From: Pseudomonadota bacterium
Lineage (GTDB): Bacteria; Pseudomonadota; Gammaproteobacteria; Xanthomonadales; SZUA-38
Assembly (NCBI GenBank): GCA_039033415.1
Contig: JBCCCR010000008.1
Coordinates: 153,545 to 217,544 of the forward strand
Direction: 5' to 3'
Length of the DNA: 64,000 nucleotides
The translations under genes and the position numbers were made by a program. The notes below the pieces were generated by a model. It had not been told where the DNA came from and did not search any database. It worked only from the letters and a program-made list of their open reading frames with translations. Below are positions 1-9,566 of the stretch, piece by piece (position 1 is the first letter of the stretch; each line of letters opens with the position of its first letter).

Positions 1-47
1 GGGTGCATGCGCGATAAGAGGACAACCCACCGCATGAGGAATACCCC

Positions 48-488
48 TTGAACATCTGGGTGGATGCTGACGCCTGCCCGGCGGTGATTAAAGACATCCT
101 TTACAAGGCCGCCAACCGTACCCAAACCCCGACCACGTTTGTGGCAAATCAGGCGCTGCGCGTCCCGCCGTCCCGGTACCTTGCGACGCTGCGGGTCAGC
201 AGTGGCTTTGACGTCGCCGACAACGAAATCGTCAAGCGTGCCGTTGCTGATGATCTTGTCATTACCAGCGATATCCCGCTGGCAGCAGAGGTGATGGAAA
301 AGGGTGCCAACGCCCTCAGCCCTCGCGGGGAGCTGTACCAGCCAGACACCATCCGCCAGCGGCTCAACATGCGCGACTTTATGGATACGCTACGGGCGAG
401 CGGCATCAACACGGGTGGACCGCCCGCGATGGGCCCGCGGGAGCGAAAAGCTTTTGCCGATCATCTCGATCGGCTGCTGGCAGGCTGA
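48..488 (+). CDS. YaiI/YqxD family (DUF188) protein
   Basis: A 146-residue protein that opens with the family signature [10 protein letters not shown] and ends with the conserved stretch SPRGELY...[17 protein letters not shown]. Length matches the DUF188 family (about 150 aa). These are small cytosolic proteins with a PIN-like acidic pocket (Asp at residues 6 and 8 here); a nuclease role is often suggested but not proven. The start is a TTG with GAGG 8 bases upstream. It converges on the kinase gene with a 27-base gap and appears to be a single-gene unit, although the upstream side is cut by the window edge. Confidence 0.9.
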   Translation: MNIWVDADACPAVIKDILYKAANRTQTPTTFVANQALRVPPSRYLATLRVSSGFDVADNEIVKRAVADDLVITSDIPLAAEVMEKGANALSPRGELYQPDTIRQRLNMRDFMDTLRASGINTGGPPAMGPRERKAFADHLDRLLAG

Positions 489-515
489 TGGGAGGGTGTG
501 TGCGCCCGGTTCGAA

Positions 516-3188
516 TCAGCCGTCCGAGGCGGAGAGTTGTTCTGTCCCCAGGATGGCTCGCGCGAGCTGAAGCGGGATCGGATATTTGATCTGCGACCGA
601 TCGTCGTTGAGGGCCGCCAGGCTCTGGCCGAGCTGGTCTTCGGTGTCCTGCGTTGGATCGATTGCATGCTGCGCCAGGCCCTGCAGGAGGAGTGCAATCC
701 AGACAAATTCGTGGTCCTCGCCGTAAACGCGCTTCAGCACCGGTAGCGCCTGACCCAGCGACGATAGCGCTGCTGAGGGCTGCTGCTGGCTGAGCTGAAA
801 CTGCGCAAACAGCAGAAGCCCGCGCGCATACTGCGGGTGTTCGGTACCGGTGGCGGTCGCAAGCTGCTGAAAGCCATCGTCAAAGCTTTGTCGGGCGGCC
901 CGCAGCTCTCCCTGATCACTGAGTAGCGTTCCATAACGCACCAGCGCGACCCCGAGTTTGGGATTTCCCGGCGAGGTCTGCGCCCGCACCAGCGGCATCG
1001 CCCGGTCAAGCGTCTGACGGGCTTTTTCCAGCTCGCCAAGGCCGTGATAGCTGTGCCCCAGATTGATGAGCGCCATCACTGTGCGGGGGTCATCGACGCC
1101 GATCGAATCTGCGCACGCCTGATGGAATTCCTCGAAGTGCGCCACCGCCTGGGGATAACGGCCGCCCTCCAGCAGCACGCGACCGTACTGGTAATCCCCC
1201 CAGAGCAGCTGTGGATGCCGCGGCGGATACTTGCTCCTCAAGATCGTCAGCATCCGGTTCATCGAGTCCTCTGACACGTCCCACTCGCCGAGGAAAAAGC
1301 TGGCCGTTGCTCGATAGCCCAGCGCATCAGCGACCCATGGATGATCGGGCCCGAAGGCTTCGGTCAATTGGGTCATCGCCTGCTCGGCCGCGTCGATCGC
1401 CTCCCAATAGCGACCCGTGTTTTCGTAGTTTTCCGCAGCGGTGGCGTAGACGCTGCCCGCCACCTGCGCAAACTTCGGCTGCTGTTCGATCTTTGGTAGG
1501 TCCGTCAGCAGCCCCCGGATCAGCGCGCTCTGCTCTTCATAACGCCCGGTGTGTGAATGCAGGCGGGCCAGGTCCATCCGAGCCTTCATGTTGTGTTCGA
1601 TCATCGACGGATCGGCGCTGGCCTCGATAATCTCATTCAGCAGCGCCTCGACCGGTTCGAGCTGCAGACTGTCAACCAGCGCGTTGGCCTGGACCAGGCT
1701 CAACCGCACGGCGTCTTTGTCCCGTCCCGCCTCCCGGAAAAGATCCGCCGCTTCTGCGGCAAGCTCAACGGATTGATCGAAGCGCCCCAGCTTTCGCTGA
1801 ATGTCCGCAAGCGCGGCCAGGACCGAGGCTTTCTGAAGCGGGAATGCGTCCAGGCGGTCGGGCAGATTTTCCTGGGCTTTGTCCAGCAGCTGATTGGCCG
1901 TCAGCGGCTCATTCTGATTGGACCAGGGGTCAGCGCCGTCAAACATCTCTAGCAGAAAGTCTTGCACCGCCTGGGCCTGCTCGGCATTGGCGTTGGCCTG
2001 AACCAGCGCCTGGCGAGCCCGTTGGGCCTGCCAGAGGGTGCTCGCGATTCCAATGGTGCCGATGGCGGTTGTCAGCAGCACCGCGGTGACGCCAACCTTG
2101 TGGCGTCGAACGTACTTGCTCAGACGATACAAGGTGGTATCCGGACTCGCGACGATGGGCCGGTTTTGCTGCCACAGGCGCAGGTCCTGGGCTAGCTCAG
2201 CGGCCGACGCATAGCGGCGCGACGGCTCAGGACGGGCGGCCATCGCCACGATGTTCGCCAGATCAGCATCCCGACGGCGCAGTGCCGCCAGCGCGTTAGT
2301 CGCCAGCCCACCGTCAGCGTCGAGATGCTGGCTCGGCGCCTGCCCGGTCAGCAGCTGAAACAGAACGACACCCAGCGCGTAAACGTCCGTGGCGGTGGTA
2401 ATTTGGCGACCGGCCTTTTGCTCCGGGGCGGCAAAGCCCGGAGTGAATGCTCGGGTAGTGGTGGCCTCGGCGTCGTTCTCTTCCACCAGTCTGGCAATGC
2501 CGAAGTCGAGCAGCCGCACGCTGCCGCGGGAATCCACCATGATGTTGGATGGCTTGAGGTCCCGATGCACCACCAGATTCTGCTGCGCGAAAGCCACCGC
2601 GTCACACACCTGGAGAAACAGTCGCACAATGGCCGTTGGCCCCAGGCTGCGGGTGCTGACGTGCTCGTCGATGCGCTGGCCGTCGACGAACTCCATGGCG
2701 ATGAAGGGTGTCCCGTCCTCCGCCAGGCCGGCATCCAGCAGCCCCGCAATGTGGGGATGCTGCAGCGCTGCAAGGATCTGCTGTTCGCGATCGAAATGGT
2801 CACGAAGCCGGCTGCTGATCAGGCCAACGTTCAGGAGTTTCACCGCCGCGATCTGATCAAAACTGTCGGTGTCGCGGCGCGCGCGATAAACGCTCGCCAT
2901 TCCCCCGCGACCGATCGGGTCTTCCAGCAACCAGTCACCGATCCGTCGCCCGGTCAGTGCGCTGTTGGCGCCCGAGGTGTTAGGTACCCACTCGGAGACG
3001 GTTTGGTCCAAGGGGCTTTGGGTGGTGAGGTGCGCATCGATCAACTGCTTGAGACGCTGCGCCACCGCCGCTTCCAACGCTTGGCCGGCCAGCCAGCCTT
3101 CCGGGTTGTCCGGTTGTTCTTGCAGGTACCGACTAAAGGCCTCGTCAGCCTCCCGCCACTGGCGCCGCTGCTCCGGTGACAGGCTCAT
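516..3188 (-). CDS. Transmembrane Ser/Thr protein kinase with TPR repeats
   Basis: 890 aa. The Hanks-type kinase domain spans about residues 84-345: a glycine loop (GRGGMASVY, 93-101), the VAIK-type lysine near 117, HRDLKPSN at 208-215, DFG at 228-230 and APEQ in the activation segment. A hydrophobic segment near residues 368-388 should anchor the kinase to the inner membrane, and the remaining C-terminal half is helical TPR-like repeats. Residues 1-80 are a helical leader typical of this subgroup. Its ATG overlaps the stop of the upstream sigma factor gene (ATGA), so the two are translationally coupled. The pair suggests phosphorylation-linked control of transcription; the target is unknown. 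Confidence 0.92.
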   Translation of the reverse strand: MSLSPEQRRQWREADEAFSRYLQEQPDNPEGWLAGQALEAAVAQRLKQLIDAHLTTQSPLDQTVSEWVPNTSGANSALTGRRIGDWLLEDPIGRGGMASVYRARRDTDSFDQIAAVKLLNVGLISSRLRDHFDREQQILAALQHPHIAGLLDAGLAEDGTPFIAMEFVDGQRIDEHVSTRSLGPTAIVRLFLQVCDAVAFAQQNLVVHRDLKPSNIMVDSRGSVRLLDFGIARLVEENDAEATTTRAFTPGFAAPEQKAGRQITTATDVYALGVVLFQLLTGQAPSQHLDADGGLATNALAALRRRDADLANIVAMAARPEPSRRYASAAELAQDLRLWQQNRPIVASPDTTLYRLSKYVRRHKVGVTAVLLTTAIGTIGIASTLWQAQRARQALVQANANAEQAQAVQDFLLEMFDGADPWSNQNEPLTANQLLDKAQENLPDRLDAFPLQKASVLAALADIQRKLGRFDQSVELAAEAADLFREAGRDKDAVRLSLVQANALVDSLQLEPVEALLNEIIEASADPSMIEHNMKARMDLARLHSHTGRYEEQSALIRGLLTDLPKIEQQPKFAQVAGSVYATAAENYENTGRYWEAIDAAEQAMTQLTEAFGPDHPWVADALGYRATASFFLGEWDVSEDSMNRMLTILRSKYPPRHPQLLWGDYQYGRVLLEGGRYPQAVAHFEEFHQACADSIGVDDPRTVMALINLGHSYHGLGELEKARQTLDRAMPLVRAQTSPGNPKLGVALVRYGTLLSDQGELRAARQSFDDGFQQLATATGTEHPQYARGLLLFAQFQLSQQQPSAALSSLGQALPVLKRVYGEDHEFVWIALLLQGLAQHAIDPTQDTEDQLGQSLAALNDDRSQIKYPIPLQLARAILGTEQLSASDG

Positions 3189-3751
3189 GGCGGCGCCGCC
3201 GACTGCCCGAGCTGCGCATGAAGAAACGCCCGTGCCCGGCTCCAGTCGCGTTTGACCGACCGGGCGGATCGCTCGGTGAGGTCCGCAATCTCGTCCACCG
3301 TCAGGCCGCCAAAGAATTTCAGTTCCACCAGATCGTGGAGCTGGGCGTCCAGCTCGCCCAGATCCGCCAGGGCTTCGTTCAAATCCAGCAGCGTGGCGGT
3401 GGGCCCCAGCTCACCCGAGATGTTTTCCGTCAGCGTTATTGCCGCCTGGTCGCCACCGCGGCGCTGGGCGTTGGCTTTCCGGGCGTGGTCGATGAGGATC
3501 TGACGCATGGCTTTGGAAGCGCACACGAAAAAGTGCCGCCGATCGACGAGATCCAGCCGACGTGCGCCGGAGAGCTTTAGATAGGTTTCATTGACGAGCA
3601 CCGTCGGCGTAATCGTATGCCCGGCCCGAACGCCGGCAAGCCGCGCAGACGCGAGGCGCTTCAGCTCCGGGTAGATATCCTCAAACACCTGCTTCAAGGC
3701 TTCGCCGTCTCCATCGCGGGCGGCGGCCAGCAGCTGGGTGATTTCCGTCAT
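3185..3751 (-). CDS. ECF-type RNA polymerase sigma factor paired with the TPR kinase
   Basis: 188 aa from the ATG at 3751, chosen because AAGGA lies 7 bases upstream on the coding strand; an earlier non-ATG start at 3769 is possible. Region 2 is seen in LFxDIYPELKRLASARL and the following VNETYLKL/RHFFVCASKAMRQILIDHAR stretch; region 4 in LHDLVELKFFGGLTVDEIADL...VKRDWSRARAFL. This is the subfamily often called Sig-70_X6/ECF sigma that sits next to TPR-type serine/threonine kinases in Xanthomonadales and relatives. No anti-sigma gene is adjacent; the overlapping kinase is the likely regulator by analogy with other kinase-linked ECF groups (inference). Confidence 0.9.
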   Translation of the reverse strand: MTEITQLLAAARDGDGEALKQVFEDIYPELKRLASARLAGVRAGHTITPTVLVNETYLKLSGARRLDLVDRRHFFVCASKAMRQILIDHARKANAQRRGGDQAAITLTENISGELGPTATLLDLNEALADLGELDAQLHDLVELKFFGGLTVDEIADLTERSARSVKRDWSRARAFLHAQLGQSAAPP

Positions 3752-3942
3752 GAGCAATCCTTGCAGCACACATTATCCAGTGTAGACCAAAACCGAGACC
3801 GCCTTAATCCGGCGGTGGGAGAGGAGCGGGCTGCCCGAATGACCTGCTTAAGGCCTACCCACAGACCCCCAAAAATTTGGGTAAACGCTGCACAGAGGCT
3901 CGCGAATACTAAAGATGAATACCGTTGTTTCGGAGGCCTCCT
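3752..3942. promoter_or_regulatory. Divergent promoter region between sigma factor and beta-helix genes
   Basis: Both flanking genes read away from this 191-base stretch, so at least two promoters should lie here. It contains an AT-centred dyad, CCCAAAAATTTGGG at 3868-3881 (arms CCCAAA/TTTGGG), that could be an operator or hairpin. No convincing -35/-10 pair could be assigned by eye. Confidence 0.35.
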
Positions 3943-5784
3943 ATGTTTTGTCGATCCTTTTTTGTGGCATTCGCCCTGTTGCTAAGTCTCGCGGCCCAAG
4001 CCGCTACCGTCGAGGTTGATCGTATCGACGACGCAGCAGCAGCCACGGGTTGTAGCGCCGCACCCATCGACTGCAGCCTGCGCGGCGCAATCATTTTTGC
4101 GGAACTCAATCCCGGTCCAGACACCATCTTGCTCCCCGCCGATACGATCACCCTGACCTCCGAAGGCAGCGGCGCAGCCACGGAGGGAGATTTCGATATC
4201 GCGTCCACCATCACTATCGAAGGCGCCGGCATGGGCCGGAGCGTCATTGCGCAGGGGCCCGCGGCCTCATTTCTCCGGGCCTTCGACGTGCACGAGGGCG
4301 GCAGCCTTACCTTGCTGGACCTGACCGTGACCGGCTTTGGCACCACCAGCTTCGCTCATGGCGGCGGCGCTATTCGGATGGACGCTGATTCAACAGCGTC
4401 GATGACCTTGCGCCGTGTTCATCTGCTGGACAACCGGGCACCCTTCGGCGGCGCCATTTTTGCCGACCCGGATGATGATCCCGCGGTCGAGCCCCAGGTG
4501 CAGATCTTCGATTCGGTGATCGAAGCCAACGTTTCCAGCGTCACTACGACCAGCGCCTGTACCGGTGGCGGGCTGTTTCTGCGGGCGCGCACAGTTATCG
4601 AATCCACCGACATCATCGATAACAGCGCGTTGCGCGGTGGGGGGATCTGTGTACAGGATACCGACCTTGAGCTGCGGACGGTCACCCTGTCGGGCAACAC
4701 CTTTAACGTCAGTCAGTCCGGCGGCGCCCTTTACACCGTGGCCGCCGACGTTGTGATCAGCGGCTCACGGATCATCAATAACGGCGCGATCACTGGTGTC
4801 GGCGGCGCCGTTAGGGCTTCCGGGGGGATGCTTTCGGTCTCGAACAGCCGGATCAGTGACAACGAATCGCGCGGCGCCGCTCTGTTTCTAGAGGACAGCG
4901 TGAACGCGGATTTCTCGGACTGCCGGATCGCGGATAACGCGACCTTCCCGCTGGCTGCGTTCGACGCACAGCTCAACTTTGATCGCACAAGCGTCACGGC
5001 GAGCGTCGGGCCCGGCTTCGAACTTTTCGATACCTTCGTTACCGGCGAGGGGCTCACCATGAGCGGCTTCTCTCGCCGCATCGGTGGCGCCATCTTCGGC
5101 GACAACAGCGCGCTGAGTCTTGAGGGGTGTGTGTTCCGGAACAATCGGGCCGTGAACGTCGACGGTGAGTTTTCCGGAGCCGGCGGGGCGATCTATCTGG
5201 AGGGCGGCGCACTCGATTTTCGAGCGTGCACGCTGGCCGACAATCAGGCGGATGCTGTCGGCGGCGCCATTGTGATGTCCGGCGGGCTCGTGCTGGCGCT
5301 GGAGAATTCGACCTTCAGCAATAACGTTGCGGTGGGCCCGAGCGCTATCCAGGCGGCCAACCTGATGACCTTGCTTGACCTGGACCACGTCACCATCACC
5401 TCAACCCATTCGGGCGCCAGCGTCCAGGCACTGAACGCGGATTCCCGTTTCAGCAACAGTGCCATCGATGGCGCCTGCGAGCTGTTTTTCGGCGGAGGTT
5501 TGCCCATCTCGCTCGGCGGCAACGTGGTCACCGACGCGACCTGCCAGGTGGATCCGCTGACCGATACGCTAGCGCTGGACCTTGAGCTGCAGTCGTTGGG
5601 TGACTTCGGCGGGCCAACGCCGGTGATTCTGCCGGCTGCCACCAGCCCGGTGCTCGGTGCGGTGTCGGACTGTGTGCTAACGGTCGATCAGCGTGGAGAA
5701 CCGCGCGCGAGCCCGTGCGACGCCGGTGCGGTGGAGGTCCAGCCGACCGATGATGCGGTGTTTGCCGATGGCTTTGAGCTATAG
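3943..5784 (+). CDS. Secreted right-handed beta-helix (CSLREX-like) repeat protein
   Basis: 613 aa from the ATG at 3943, chosen over an upstream TTG because GGAGG sits 6 bases before it. The first 20 residues (MFCRSFFVAFALLLSLAAQA) are a clear Sec signal peptide. Residues 30-70 carry a Cys-bounded C-S-L-R-G-A-I-I-F-A segment like the CSLREX motif that starts many surface parallel beta-helix proteins. The body is short repeats rich in GG-A-I and N-x-A, typical of polymorphic-membrane-protein/pectate-lyase-like coils. It ends in VFADGFEL, a tail shared with two other exported proteins in this window. Likely an extracellular or outer-surface structural or binding protein; no catalytic motif seen. 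Confidence 0.8.
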   Translation: MFCRSFFVAFALLLSLAAQAATVEVDRIDDAAAATGCSAAPIDCSLRGAIIFAELNPGPDTILLPADTITLTSEGSGAATEGDFDIASTITIEGAGMGRSVIAQGPAASFLRAFDVHEGGSLTLLDLTVTGFGTTSFAHGGGAIRMDADSTASMTLRRVHLLDNRAPFGGAIFADPDDDPAVEPQVQIFDSVIEANVSSVTTTSACTGGGLFLRARTVIESTDIIDNSALRGGGICVQDTDLELRTVTLSGNTFNVSQSGGALYTVAADVVISGSRIINNGAITGVGGAVRASGGMLSVSNSRISDNESRGAALFLEDSVNADFSDCRIADNATFPLAAFDAQLNFDRTSVTASVGPGFELFDTFVTGEGLTMSGFSRRIGGAIFGDNSALSLEGCVFRNNRAVNVDGEFSGAGGAIYLEGGALDFRACTLADNQADAVGGAIVMSGGLVLALENSTFSNNVAVGPSAIQAANLMTLLDLDHVTITSTHSGASVQALNADSRFSNSAIDGACELFFGGGLPISLGGNVVTDATCQVDPLTDTLALDLELQSLGDFGGPTPVILPAATSPVLGAVSDCVLTVDQRGEPRASPCDAGAVEVQPTDDAVFADGFEL

Positions 5785-5825
5785 CCAGCAACAACGTTGT
5801 GTTTGCCAGCTTTGGCCGGGGGTTG

Positions 5826-7064
5826 TCAGGCCGATTTGGCGGCGGCTTCGGGGCTCGCGTTGGCGCTGGAAACCAGGCCGGAGACGATATCGTCAGCCCA
5901 TACCATGCTGTTCAAATAGGCGCTACGGATAGCCTCGAAGGGTAAACCTTGCATTTGGGCTTGGCTGACGTCGGTCTGCTCGTACGCCCGGCAGCACCCC
6001 AGCGCTTCCCCACAGGGGCCTACGCCGTTCTGGAGGGCGGCACGAAAATCTTCGGTGAGCGGCAGAGACTCCAGTACTTCGTCCATCGGCACCTGCAGCA
6101 TGACGTCCAGGTGAGAGAACAGGCCAATCGTAAAAAACCGCGCGCCATCCGCATCGCCGATGGCTTCCCCAAGCAGCTCACACATGCGGGCCCGCTGGAG
6201 GGCAACCCGCAGCAGCTCAGGTGGATGTGACCGGACGCCAGCCAGCGTGAGGAGCGACGCCCAGCGGCGTACCTCCACCAGGCCCATCATGACGAGTGCC
6301 TGGCGGATCGAGCCGATCTTATTCGCGCGGGCAAAAAAGCTGGAGTTGATGTAACGCAGCAAGCGGTAGGACAGGCCCACGTCCTGCTGAATCAGCTTTT
6401 CGATTTCGTCGAGCTCCGCGTCAGGCTGACTCAGCTCGTTGAGGAGCTGCAGGCCGGTCGCCAGCCCCGCTGGCACGCTTCGTCCTGCCACCATCTGGGG
6501 TCGGGAAAGGAAATAGCCCTGGTAATAGTCAAAGCCCATGGTTTGGCACATTTCGAAGTGGGCCATGGTCTCCACCTTTTCAGCCAGCAGCGCTTTGCCC
6601 AGACCTCGTAGGTGGACGACGTGCGCCTCCAGCTGCTCGGCAGACAGGTTCATCACGTCGAGCTTGACGGTTTGGGCGTAGGGCAGCAGTTGCTCGGTGG
6701 ACAGGCCCAGCTCAAAGTCATCGAGCGCAATGTGGAAGCCCTCGCGAGACAGCCGCTTGACGCCGTCGATGACCGCATCGTCCACCTCAACCGTTTCGAG
6801 CACCTCCAGGATTACCTGGTCTTTGTTCAGCGGCAGGGTGTACTCGCCGGTGAGGAAGGGACGGGTCATGTTGATCAGCACCGGTCGGCCGGCGCTGACC
6901 GCCTCAAAATCCAGGTCCACCAAAGCGCTCATCATGACCCGGGCGGTGGCCCGGTCTTCCTCAAACTGATCGTCATCGTCCATGGGCCGAAACAAAAGCT
7001 CAGAGGCCACCACCAGACGGTTGGTGTCGTAGATGGGCTGACGGGCGACAAAAATATTGCTCAC
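5826..7064 (-). CDS. EAL-HDOD two-domain signalling protein (YuxH/CdgJ-type)
   Basis: 412 aa. It begins VARQPIYD, the usual start of the EAL+HDOD family. Residues 1-200 form an EAL-like domain in which the catalytic E-x-L appears as ELLFR and later motifs (DDFELG, KLDVM, AEKVET) are recognisable but altered, so phosphodiesterase activity is doubtful. Residues 205-395 form the HDOD domain (LIQQDVGLSYRLLRYINS, QALVMMGLVEVRRW). Family members act in c-di-GMP-linked control of motility or surface behaviour, usually by protein contact rather than catalysis. It is convergent with the beta-helix gene (41 bp apart) and divergent from the FG-GAP gene. Confidence 0.88.
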   Translation of the reverse strand: MSNIFVARQPIYDTNRLVVASELLFRPMDDDDQFEEDRATARVMMSALVDLDFEAVSAGRPVLINMTRPFLTGEYTLPLNKDQVILEVLETVEVDDAVIDGVKRLSREGFHIALDDFELGLSTEQLLPYAQTVKLDVMNLSAEQLEAHVVHLRGLGKALLAEKVETMAHFEMCQTMGFDYYQGYFLSRPQMVAGRSVPAGLATGLQLLNELSQPDAELDEIEKLIQQDVGLSYRLLRYINSSFFARANKIGSIRQALVMMGLVEVRRWASLLTLAGVRSHPPELLRVALQRARMCELLGEAIGDADGARFFTIGLFSHLDVMLQVPMDEVLESLPLTEDFRAALQNGVGPCGEALGCCRAYEQTDVSQAQMQGLPFEAIRSAYLNSMVWADDIVSGLVSSANASPEAAAKSA

Positions 7065-7222
7065 GGGTGGGTCTCGGCTGCCATGTGACTCGTCAGAAAT
7101 AGATCGGCGGCTTAACGCCAGTCTTTAGCGTTTTTCCGTGATTGTGCGGCATCCATCCGCTCGCGCTGGCCCCGCCTGGCCCGGTTCCACGTACGCCTTT
7201 ATGAGCCAGGAGGGAATTGGCC

Positions 7223-9514
7223 ATGAAAAGACACACCAGCCTGCCGCCTTGGACGCCCGCGGTAGTCACGCTCTGCGCAGTTGCGATCCCCTTGCTGCCG
7301 ATCGATCCAGCCGAAGCCCAAGGGCTGATTGACCTCACCGGAGCGAGCGGGGCGAACAGCGTCCAGCTCAGTAATACCAGCACCAGCGCCGACCGCCTGG
7401 GGCAGTCGGTCAGCGGCACCGGCGACGTCAATGGCGACGGGTTCGACGACGTGATTTTTGGCGCACCGCAGGCGGACGGTGGGCTGGGCGAGGTTTATGT
7501 CATGTTCGGGAGCGCAGCGCCTACTGCCGCGCTCGCCACGGCGGATCTCGACGGCAGCAACGGCTTTCGCATATCCAACGGGACGCTGGAGTTCAGTCTG
7601 GAGCTGGGTCTTGCTGTGACCGGTGGCGCTGACCTCACCGGCGACGGTCGCGACGATCTGGCGTTCACCACCGACAACAGCACGAACGGTCGAGTCTACG
7701 TTTTGCCGGGGCAGATCGGCGCATTCCCGGCCAGCGTGACGCTCGGGCCGTCGCTGCCGATCGGCATTCGCCAGCTGGTCACGCCCTTTACCGGCGAACG
7801 CGTCAGCGCGCTGGCGATTGTCGGCGACGTCAACGACGACACCCCGGGCGACCTGCTGATCGGTAGCCAGGACGCTAGCGGAGGCAACAGCTCAGGCCAG
7901 GGCTATGTGGCCTTCGGCCCGGTGGCCAGCTCCGTGAGCCTTGGCTCGTTGAGCGGACTGAACGGCTTTGAGATTCCCGGATTCCGGGTTGGGGACCTTC
8001 TCGGCACAACGGTTGCGGCCGCTGGCAACTTCAACAACGACAGTTTCGACGACCTGATCCTCGGTGCACCCGGGGACGCCACGACCTCCGAGGACGCGGC
8101 CTATCTGCTGTACGGGTTCAGCGACAGTACGGTGAGCTCCCGCGGCCTCAACTTCTCCTTTGGGGACGAAGGCGGCTTTGCGATGCGGGCGAACGCCGCG
8201 GATGAGGCGAACGTGGGTGTTGTCGGCACCGCCGGGGACCTTAACGGCGACGGCTTCGACGATCTTTTTGTGGGCGCGCCGGGCGCCACCACCGCGGGGG
8301 TCTACGTCGTGTTTGGCCAGGCGGCGGACTATCCGCCGGCGCTTGACCTCGCCAGCCTGGATGGCAGCAACGGCTTTCGCATTAACGATGTCGCCATCCT
8401 CGGGCAGCTGGGTGAAGCGGTCAGCGCGATCGGGGACATCAATGGTGACGGATTCGACGACCTCGCAATTGGTGACCCAAACCGGGGTCCTGGTGACCTG
8501 TCGATCCCGGGAGTGGTCTATGTCGTCTTCGGGGCAGCCACTTTCCCAGCGGAGCTCGAACTCTCCGACCTGAGCGGGAGTAACGGTTTTGTGGTCGAAG
8601 GGCCGGCGGGAAACCAGCGGCTCGGCGCCGCGCTGGCTGGTGCCGGGGACTTCAATAACGACGGGCTGGATGATCTGGTGATCGGCGCGCCGCAAGACGG
8701 CGGCGGTCGGGGGTATGTGCTGCTCGGCAATTCCGCGCCGCGCAGCCTCGAGCCCGCGCTGGCCCTGGCGCCCACGCTCGAGGATTCCACGTCGGACGAG
8801 GTCTTGCTGAGTGATCTGCTGGGCCCGGTCTATGTCGACGCAGAGCCGCTGGCCGGCGTTGCGGTGATCGACAATCCGTTTGGTCCGTTCCAGGGCAGCT
8901 GGCAATTCAACAACGGCGGCCCGTGGTTTCCGCTGTCGACCGGTCAAACCGAAAGCAGCGCAACCGTTCTCACGGCGGCCACCCGGCTGCGCTACGTGCC
9001 CGTGCCCGACTTTGCCGGCGGTCCAATCCGCCTGCAGCTCAGACTCTGGGACGGAAACTGGGGCATGGGCGGGGACAATCGCGATATTCGCGATGCGATC
9101 AACGCCCTCGGCGGCTTTGGCGACGTGGTCAGTGTCGAAATCATCGTCACGCCCGTCAACGACCGGCCGACGCTGCTGGTGTCCGACCCACCCCGCGTTC
9201 TGGCCGGCGCCGGCCCTCAGCTTCTGCCTGGCTTTGCGTCACTTAATCCGGGCGGCGGGGAGACGGCTCAGACCGGTACCTATCAGTTTGTGTCGTTGAC
9301 CAATCCACAGCTTTTCCTGGACCTGCCCAGCATCGATAGCAACGGCGACCTCACCTATACCCCCAACGAGGGTAGCGGCGGCACGTCCGAGGTGCAGTTT
9401 GTCGTGCAGGATTCCGGCGGCACAACCAACGGCGGTGAGGACACCTCACAACCGGTCACCGTGACGTTCACCATTTTGGACACGTTTCTGTTCGCAGACA
9501 GCTTTGAAGACTAA
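7223..9514 (+). CDS. Secreted FG-GAP (integrin-type beta-propeller) repeat protein
   Basis: 763 aa from the ATG at 7223; AGGAGGGA lies just upstream, better than a TTG two codons earlier. An N-terminal signal peptide (about residues 1-33, ending near AEA-QG) is followed by about seven FG-GAP repeats with D-x-N-G-D-G-x-D-D calcium loops, such as GDVNGDGFDDVIFGAP near residue 70. The propeller runs to about residue 500; the remainder is beta-sandwich-like, with a cadherin/Ig-style stretch (VTPVNDRPTLLVSDP). It ends in LFADSFED. Probably a calcium-dependent extracellular adhesion or binding protein. The next gene starts 52 bp downstream and may be co-transcribed. Confidence 0.85.
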   Translation: MKRHTSLPPWTPAVVTLCAVAIPLLPIDPAEAQGLIDLTGASGANSVQLSNTSTSADRLGQSVSGTGDVNGDGFDDVIFGAPQADGGLGEVYVMFGSAAPTAALATADLDGSNGFRISNGTLEFSLELGLAVTGGADLTGDGRDDLAFTTDNSTNGRVYVLPGQIGAFPASVTLGPSLPIGIRQLVTPFTGERVSALAIVGDVNDDTPGDLLIGSQDASGGNSSGQGYVAFGPVASSVSLGSLSGLNGFEIPGFRVGDLLGTTVAAAGNFNNDSFDDLILGAPGDATTSEDAAYLLYGFSDSTVSSRGLNFSFGDEGGFAMRANAADEANVGVVGTAGDLNGDGFDDLFVGAPGATTAGVYVVFGQAADYPPALDLASLDGSNGFRINDVAILGQLGEAVSAIGDINGDGFDDLAIGDPNRGPGDLSIPGVVYVVFGAATFPAELELSDLSGSNGFVVEGPAGNQRLGAALAGAGDFNNDGLDDLVIGAPQDGGGRGYVLLGNSAPRSLEPALALAPTLEDSTSDEVLLSDLLGPVYVDAEPLAGVAVIDNPFGPFQGSWQFNNGGPWFPLSTGQTESSATVLTAATRLRYVPVPDFAGGPIRLQLRLWDGNWGMGGDNRDIRDAINALGGFGDVVSVEIIVTPVNDRPTLLVSDPPRVLAGAGPQLLPGFASLNPGGGETAQTGTYQFVSLTNPQLFLDLPSIDSNGDLTYTPNEGSGGTSEVQFVVQDSGGTTNGGEDTSQPVTVTFTILDTFLFADSFED

Positions 9515-9566
9515 TAGCGGCGGCGCCGATGATCGCGCCCGCGCTCATTGGAAGGAAGGAAAGGTC

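Noticed and set aside
2325..3179. Long open frame on the + strand inside the kinase gene
   Set aside because: It is a frame shadow of a clearly coding gene on the other strand; composition (His/Gln/Arg-rich) is not protein-like and there is no ribosome binding site.
7892..8947. 351-codon frame on the - strand across the FG-GAP gene
   Set aside because: Antisense shadow of a repetitive, GC-rich coding region whose own frame has unmistakable FG-GAP repeats.
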